Positions 22,006 through 26,167 of a stretch of 26,167 bases of DNA are shown here, in pieces. The notes beneath the pieces are model-generated. The model searched no databases. It saw only the letters and a list, made by a program, of their open reading frames with translations, and had not been told where the DNA came from. This DNA is from a virus, in IMG/VR virus record IMGVR_UViG_3300022833_000042, positions 1-26,167 of that record; one strand, given 5' to 3'. Within the stretch, counting starts at the first letter, position 1; the number at the start of each line of letters is the position of its first letter. A program made the position numbers and the translations under genes.

Positions 22006-23340
22006 CTATATTGTAAGTATAAATTGAGTAGATGACGGTGTTGATGTTGTCTTGCTGCTTGTTTGGTTACCCAAACCACCACCACCTGAGTCCCCGCCGC
22101 CAGTGCTGGGGTAAAGTGTGTCTGAATATTCTGAGAGGCTGAGAACGGCATAATCATAAGTCCGAGAATTAAGAACATAAGACCCAGTAAGAGAACCGTC
22201 ATTTGGTAGCTTTAACACAAAAAAGTCTCCTCCGCCAGCACCGCCACCGCCATCTAATCTAGCGTTTATAATGATGTTGTCGTTTATGTCAATGTGGATG
22301 CCTTCACCGCTCATCTGCTGTGCAGTGCCAAAGCTCCGCTGGAACTGCAAAACTCCTGATGAATTATATTTTAGTAAAAGAACCTTATACTGACCTCCAA
22401 CTCCACCATCAGTCATTCCCGAGACATAAACATTTTCTTCAGAGTCAAGAGCTATAGACATACCCACATCATAGCCGCCAACATTACCATATAGCTTTGT
22501 CCATCGGTAGGTACCGCTAGAGTCCCAAGTAGATACAATTACGCTTCTGTTGCTATTTGTGTCATAATGTGTACCAACACAATAAACCGTCCCTGATGGA
22601 CTTACCGCTGTGTCCATAAACTCAATAGTTCTTGTGCCACCAATACTTCTCTCCCAAACGATGCTGCCAGAAGAATTGTATTTTACAATATGAGGTTTAT
22701 AATAATTTCCATAGTCATTCCAAGTTAAGTAAGCATTACCTGACGAGTCTACAGATACAAATCCACCAGAAGCGCCGCTGTAGCCACCCCTCCATCTTTG
22801 CCACTGAGTTGCCCCTGCGGTATTAATTTTTACTAATGCACCATCAGGCGCACCATAGCCTATTCTGCCGGGGTCCCTTGCTGTTCCCGCAAGGTAAGCA
22901 TTTCCAGAGCTATCTGTTGCAATACCTCCGCCTTGGTCGTTTTGAGTACCGCCTATAGACTTTTGCCATTGCAATGCCCCCGATGAATTATATTTAGCAG
23001 CCAGCCAGTCGTAACCACCATTGTTGCCGCTTTGTGTATAACCATTTACAAAATAGTTATTTGAAGAGTCTGAAGAGACATCTGTAAAAGCATCGTTACC
23101 TGACTGGCCCAAAAGCTTGCCCCATTGTACCGCACCGTTTGTGTCTAGCTTATAGATAAGCCCATCCTCGCTGCCAACAACATCTGCCCCGCCTCGACCT
23201 ATAAGTATTATGTTATTTTCAGAATCAACCATTAGTTTCTCTGAATAGTCATTGCCTGAACCGCCTATTGAACAGAACCAATAGGAATCGCCACCACCTG
23301 CCGCTTGGGAGTTTAGTATCCCTAATAACATCAAGCTCAT
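22006..23340 (-). CDS. Seven-bladed SBBP propeller tail protein
   Basis: The 444-aa product starts MSLMLLGILNSQAAGGGDSY. Seven copies of a D...GN.Y..G beta-propeller motif (SBBP type) occur at about residues 38, 90, 142, 197, 246, 298 and 349, spaced about 52 residues, each with a Y-NSSG-A-W step. That makes a closed seven-bladed disc. A Gly/Ser/Thr-rich tail (about 412-444) follows. The N-terminal LMLLGILNS is too short to be a signal peptide and fits a virion-attachment segment. The start abuts the stop of the preceding gene. Such discs often bind sugars, so a receptor-binding role is likely. Confidence 0.68.
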   Translation of the reverse strand: MSLMLLGILNSQAAGGGDSYWFCSIGGSGNDYSEKLMVDSENNIILIGRGGADVVGSEDGLIYKLDTNGAVQWGKLLGQSGNDAFTDVSSDSSNNYFVNGYTQSGNNGGYDWLAAKYNSSGALQWQKSIGGTQNDQGGGIATDSSGNAYLAGTARDPGRIGYGAPDGALVKINTAGATQWQRWRGGYSGASGGFVSVDSSGNAYLTWNDYGNYYKPHIVKYNSSGSIVWERSIGGTRTIEFMDTAVSPSGTVYCVGTHYDTNSNRSVIVSTWDSSGTYRWTKLYGNVGGYDVGMSIALDSEENVYVSGMTDGGVGGQYKVLLLKYNSSGVLQFQRSFGTAQQMSGEGIHIDINDNIIINARLDGGGGAGGGDFFVLKLPNDGSLTGSYVLNSRTYDYAVLSLSEYSDTLYPSTGGGDSGGGGLGNQTSSKTTSTPSSTQFILTI

Positions 23341-24117
23341 TTAGACCGCCGCTATGTTACCGATTAGTCTGTATTCGTCAGTTGCCACGCACAAAAGAGT
23401 GGCTGCTGAATACTGAGCGCCGATTGTAAAACTGCCCGAAGTCGTTGATACTTCTGCCGCCTTGATTGTTGCACCGCTTGCGGCTACGGTTAGTTCACCT
23501 GCGCCGTCTGCGATGATGTCTACCCTTGCACCAACCGCTAGGTCAGTGCTTGCGTTTACTGTTACCACAGTTGCAGAACCGCTTGTGAACTGAATAGTTT
23601 TGCCTGAATCAGCAGCAGCAGTTATGGTTCTTGATGTGGAAGAGTTTGTAATAAAACTTGCAAGCTTGCTGTCTGCAACCTTAGTGTCGACCTCAGCAGA
23701 TGTATCGTAATCTGTAAGCTTGGTATCTACCTCGGCAGAAGTATCATAATCAGCTAATTTAGTATCAACCTCAGCAGAGGTATCGTAGTCTGCAAGCTTA
23801 GTGTCGACCTCTGAGGAGGTGTCGTAGTCTGCAAGCTTAGTGTCGACCTCTGAGGAGGTGTCGTAAGCCGAAAGGTCAATTCCTACGGTGCTAGTACCAG
23901 CATTATAGGTAAGAGGAGAGGTTGCAGTGACTACACCGCTTGTACCATCGTCACCCTTAATGCCGCCGTATGCCAATGAAGTCCACGCTGTAACGCCGTC
24001 TCCAAGCTTAAACTTGTCAGTGTCTGTCTCGACACCAAACTCTGCGACTGCAAGAGTCGGGTTTGCAGCTGTCCACTCGGAAGCTGTGCCCCGTCTGAAT
24101 TGAATATTAATTGCCAT
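23341..24117 (-). CDS. Tail fibre with Mtd-N-like head and 13-residue repeats
   Basis: The 258-aa product starts MAINIQFRRGTASEWTAANP. Residues 1-50 match the N-terminal domain of phage major tropism determinant-type fibres (RRGT..EW, LA..E.G, KLGDG, W..L). Residues 85-149 are five copies of YDTSSEVDTKLAD. The C-terminal 100 residues form a beta-rich domain (SGKTIQFTSGSATVVTVNA; YRLIGNIAAV). No lectin fold or variable region is seen, so it is not an obvious target of diversity generation. ATG overlaps the previous stop by one base, so it is coupled to the collagen-like fibre. Confidence 0.68.
   Translation of the reverse strand: MAINIQFRRGTASEWTAANPTLAVAEFGVETDTDKFKLGDGVTAWTSLAYGGIKGDDGTSGVVTATSPLTYNAGTSTVGIDLSAYDTSSEVDTKLADYDTSSEVDTKLADYDTSAEVDTKLADYDTSAEVDTKLTDYDTSAEVDTKVADSKLASFITNSSTSRTITAAADSGKTIQFTSGSATVVTVNASTDLAVGARVDIIADGAGELTVAASGATIKAAEVSTTSGSFTIGAQYSAATLLCVATDEYRLIGNIAAV
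23671..23865 (-). repeat. Five 39-base tandem repeats in fibre gene
   Basis: Five 39-base units encode 13-residue repeats (YDTSSEVDTKLAD and close variants). At least two are identical at the DNA level over most of their length. The repeats probably form a coiled or beta-helical stalk. Confidence 0.8.
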
Positions 24118-26167
24118 TACACGCCTCCAGCGTCAATCGATGTTATTCCAGTATACACTGAGGATGGCGTTCCACCATCAATGTTTGCTACTGCAGGCCC
24201 AGCTGCGCCAGTAGGGCCGTCTTCACCTTGTATTCCCTGAGAGCCGACAGCACCCTTGAAGTTGGTTGCCGCTTCGACCCAGTAAGAGTCATAGTAGATA
24301 AAGAATCTTGCATTCGTGCTATTGAACCAGCCATCGCCAGGCTCTGGACTACTGGGGGCTGTTCCTGACACCAGGAACTTGCCCTGAGCACCTGTTGGCC
24401 CAACCATTACAGAAACTGCTTCTACCCAAAAGTTATCGTAATAGATATAAAGAACGCCCTCATCGGAGTTCCACCAAAGAGTATTTGGCTCTGCCTCAGA
24501 AGGTGGGGCATCCCCGACCTCGACAGAAGCGCCTCCTGATGCATAACTAAGCAAATCCCAGGTGTCAATTCCATCACCAATTTTTAGCTTGTTAGTATCG
24601 GACTCAAAAGCAGCTTCTCCTAGTCCCAGAACGGGGTTTTCGGATAACCACTCTGCGGCTGTGCTTCTTCTTAAGTTTATGGAAGACTGTGGAACATCTG
24701 AGGTTCCGCCGTCTACGACTAAAGAGTCATAATCGAGAGAGATCGTTGAGCTAGCTGAATCATAATCTATGGGAGATGTAGTCTGAAGGGCTCCAATGTT
24801 ACCAGTATCTCCCTTTGGAATAACAAAATCAAATACTGCACTTCCTGTGGTTCCAACGTTTGTAACAACAACATTATCAGTAGGAGCGCCTGTAGTTACG
24901 GTTCCAACTGATATGGTAGCAGCCTCACCCTGAATACCTTGCGCACCCTGCAAAGCAAGTGGATACCAGTGAGCAGATGCGTTGTCTGGTATTTCTCCAA
25001 CTACAGGATCTCCAGATGCAAACCAAGAGGCTGCTTCGTAAAATACTGCATCATTGTTTACGTAGTCCGCAGAAGCGTCCCAAGGCCCCTGCCAGGTGAT
25101 ACCAGTGGCACCAGTAGCTCCGATAGGCCCTTGAACACCAGTTAGTCCAGCGGGAATGGTAAAATCAAATACTGCATCTCCCGTTGTTCCGGAATTGCTT
25201 ACTTCTGCGGGGTTTCCAGTTGTTACAGATGTCACTGTTCCTACTGAAATACTAGCTGCAAGACCCTGAGGAATCTCAAAGTCTAAGACTGCATCTCCAG
25301 TTGTTCCCGAATTTGAAACGGTTGCTGAGTCTGAAAAGGGCACTGTGGATACAGAACCAACTGCAACTGTGGCTGCTTCTCCCTGAATACCTACAGGAAT
25401 AGTAAAGTCAAATACAGCATTGGTTGTATCTCCAGAATTTGTTACAGAAGCGGGGGTTCCAACAGGGACAGTTGTCGTTGTTCCTGCGGTCGCAGATCCT
25501 GCTAGACCTTGTGGAATAATAAAATCAAAAGTTGCATCCTCGGCAGTGCCAGAATTAGTAATCGTAGGCTGGGTTCCAGCATTAGATGCAGAAACGGATC
25601 CTACAGCAATCGTGGCTGCTTCTCCTTGAATTCCCTGAATTCCTGCTGGAATGGTAAAATCAAAGACCGCAGCAATGTTTGTGCCAACGTTTGTTATTAC
25701 TGGTGGATCCGTAGAGGCTCCGCCAGTTACAGCTCCAACCTCGATAGTTGCCGCTACAGCTCCTGCTGCGAATAGCTCCCAGTCAGATCCCGGCTGCGCC
25801 GGTGCATATCCAGAAGCATAATTTAAGTTTGGTCCGGTAGCATAATAGGTGCTACCCTCTAACTCCACTAAATCATTTTCAGCATAACTCTCGGCATTGT
25901 CATAAGCTCCGAGCCAATTTATAGGCAGGATTACGCCAGATACTGTTGCGGCAGAAAAGTCTACAGTTCCAGTAAAACTTGGGGAATCTATATCTGCCTT
26001 ATCGTCAAGAAGTCCAATGACCGTGCTTGCAAAGTTAGAGTCGTCGTTTAAGGCCGCTGCCAATTCGTTTAGGGTATCGAGACTTGAAGGGGCAGAGTCA
26101 ATTATTTGATTAGTTATCAGGGTGTAGATGCTGGATGAAGTTTCGTAATATGGAAGAGCTCCCCAGT
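24117..26167 (-). CDS. Collagen-like tail fibre with six repeats, 5' end missing
   Basis: The frame is open to the window's right edge, so the first 682 residues seen are not the start; the true start is beyond 26167. Near the edge it carries the SAPSSLDTLNELAAALNDDSNF motif. Two CBM-like segments (WLGAYDNAESYAENDLVEL, about 50-100 of the part after 26063, and WQGPWDASADYVNNDAVFY, about 324-372) flank six ~40-residue repeats ending in DF.IP.G. Collagen-like GPTGAQG runs, an Mtd-N-like domain (INLRRSTAAEW) and two IYYD.(F/Y)WVEA modules follow. It is a fibre, probably trimeric, that opens the adhesin region. Confidence 0.7.
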   Translation of the reverse strand, partial: WGALPYYETSSSIYTLITNQIIDSAPSSLDTLNELAAALNDDSNFASTVIGLLDDKADIDSPSFTGTVDFSAATVSGVILPINWLGAYDNAESYAENDLVELEGSTYYATGPNLNYASGYAPAQPGSDWELFAAGAVAATIEVGAVTGGASTDPPVITNVGTNIAAVFDFTIPAGIQGIQGEAATIAVGSVSASNAGTQPTITNSGTAEDATFDFIIPQGLAGSATAGTTTTVPVGTPASVTNSGDTTNAVFDFTIPVGIQGEAATVAVGSVSTVPFSDSATVSNSGTTGDAVLDFEIPQGLAASISVGTVTSVTTGNPAEVSNSGTTGDAVFDFTIPAGLTGVQGPIGATGATGITWQGPWDASADYVNNDAVFYEAASWFASGDPVVGEIPDNASAHWYPLALQGAQGIQGEAATISVGTVTTGAPTDNVVVTNVGTTGSAVFDFVIPKGDTGNIGALQTTSPIDYDSASSTISLDYDSLVVDGGTSDVPQSSINLRRSTAAEWLSENPVLGLGEAAFESDTNKLKIGDGIDTWDLLSYASGGASVEVGDAPPSEAEPNTLWWNSDEGVLYIYYDNFWVEAVSVMVGPTGAQGKFLVSGTAPSSPEPGDGWFNSTNARFFIYYDSYWVEAATNFKGAVGSQGIQGEDGPTGAAGPAVANIDGGTPSSVYTGITSIDAGGV
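24804..25751 (-). repeat. Six 40-residue repeats in collagen-like fibre
   Basis: The coding strand holds six copies of a roughly 40-codon unit (AAT..VG.V, TNSGTT..AVFDF, IP.G), with a carbohydrate-binding-like segment and a Gly-X-Y run between copies 5 and 6. The repeats vary in sequence, so they are not a fresh duplication. Confidence 0.75.

Noticed and set aside
23671-23865. CRISPR array, because of the regular 39-base repeats
   Set aside because: The units are contiguous, in frame, without spacers, and encode a fibre repeat.
23341-24117. Diversity-generating retroelement target, because of the Mtd-N-like domain
   Set aside because: No C-type lectin end, no variable region next to a template repeat, and no reverse transcriptase in the window. 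The N-terminal domain is common in ordinary fibres.

Overview
The window is the structural region of a tailed dsDNA phage (Caudoviricetes) or prophage. Every gene I can support lies on the minus strand, so transcription runs from position 26167 down to 1. An HK97-type portal, a U35-like protease and an HK97-fold capsid are followed by a connector set and one tail-tube gene. No sheath gene follows the neck genes, so a siphovirus is most likely. The host is probably an actinobacterium of moderate GC, possibly aquatic. This rests on the LamG minor tail protein and the small pre-portal protein, which remind me of actinophage families, and on promoter boxes set for leaderless translation. It is inference and could be wrong.

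Layout in transcription order. (1) 26167-13384 is an adhesin region: a 5'-truncated collagen-like fibre with six repeats; a 258-aa fibre with five 13-residue repeats; a seven-bladed propeller protein; a 162-aa fibre; a 1009-aa propeller with three inserted repeat domains; a 129-aa protein with three HxH motifs; a 357-aa Ig-like protein; and a 558-aa glycine-rich protein split by a propeller. Small genes (109, 88 and 106 aa) close three cassettes and look like fibre-assembly or accessory factors. Two cassettes carry a paralogous ~110-aa beta protein. (2) 13280-9726 is a 1184-aa LamG minor tail protein. (3) 9707-5129 is the head module: a small pre-portal protein, the portal, a protease-scaffold fusion with a strong internal start, and the major capsid protein. 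(4) 5031-1761 holds a possible decoration protein with an EF-hand-like loop, a connector, a stopper-like protein, a gp10-like neck protein and a tail-terminator candidate. (5) 1680-1 holds the tail tube protein and two tandem paralogous tail-assembly chaperones, the second cut by the window edge. Terminase is not in the window, and tape measure and baseplate genes are not seen; tape measure would be expected beyond position 1.

Expression signals are unusually regular. Nearly every intergenic gap over about 50 bases carries an extended -10 box (TG-n-TAnnnT) and no convincing -35 box. In five places it lies 6-7 bases before the start codon, and in one 8 bases, which predicts leaderless mRNA. 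The high-output genes (tail tube, the protein after capsid, LamG) have Shine-Dalgarno leaders instead; capsid has a strong Shine-Dalgarno site but no promoter of its own. Two strong intrinsic terminators follow the capsid and tail tube genes, each with a new promoter just after it. No RNA gene, CRISPR array, insertion sequence or attachment site was seen. The largest gap (21459-21664) holds a promoter repeat and a 27-codon reading frame. The most interesting features are the mosaic adhesin array with shared N-terminal anchors and reused promoters, the nested scaffold start, and the duplicated tail chaperone.
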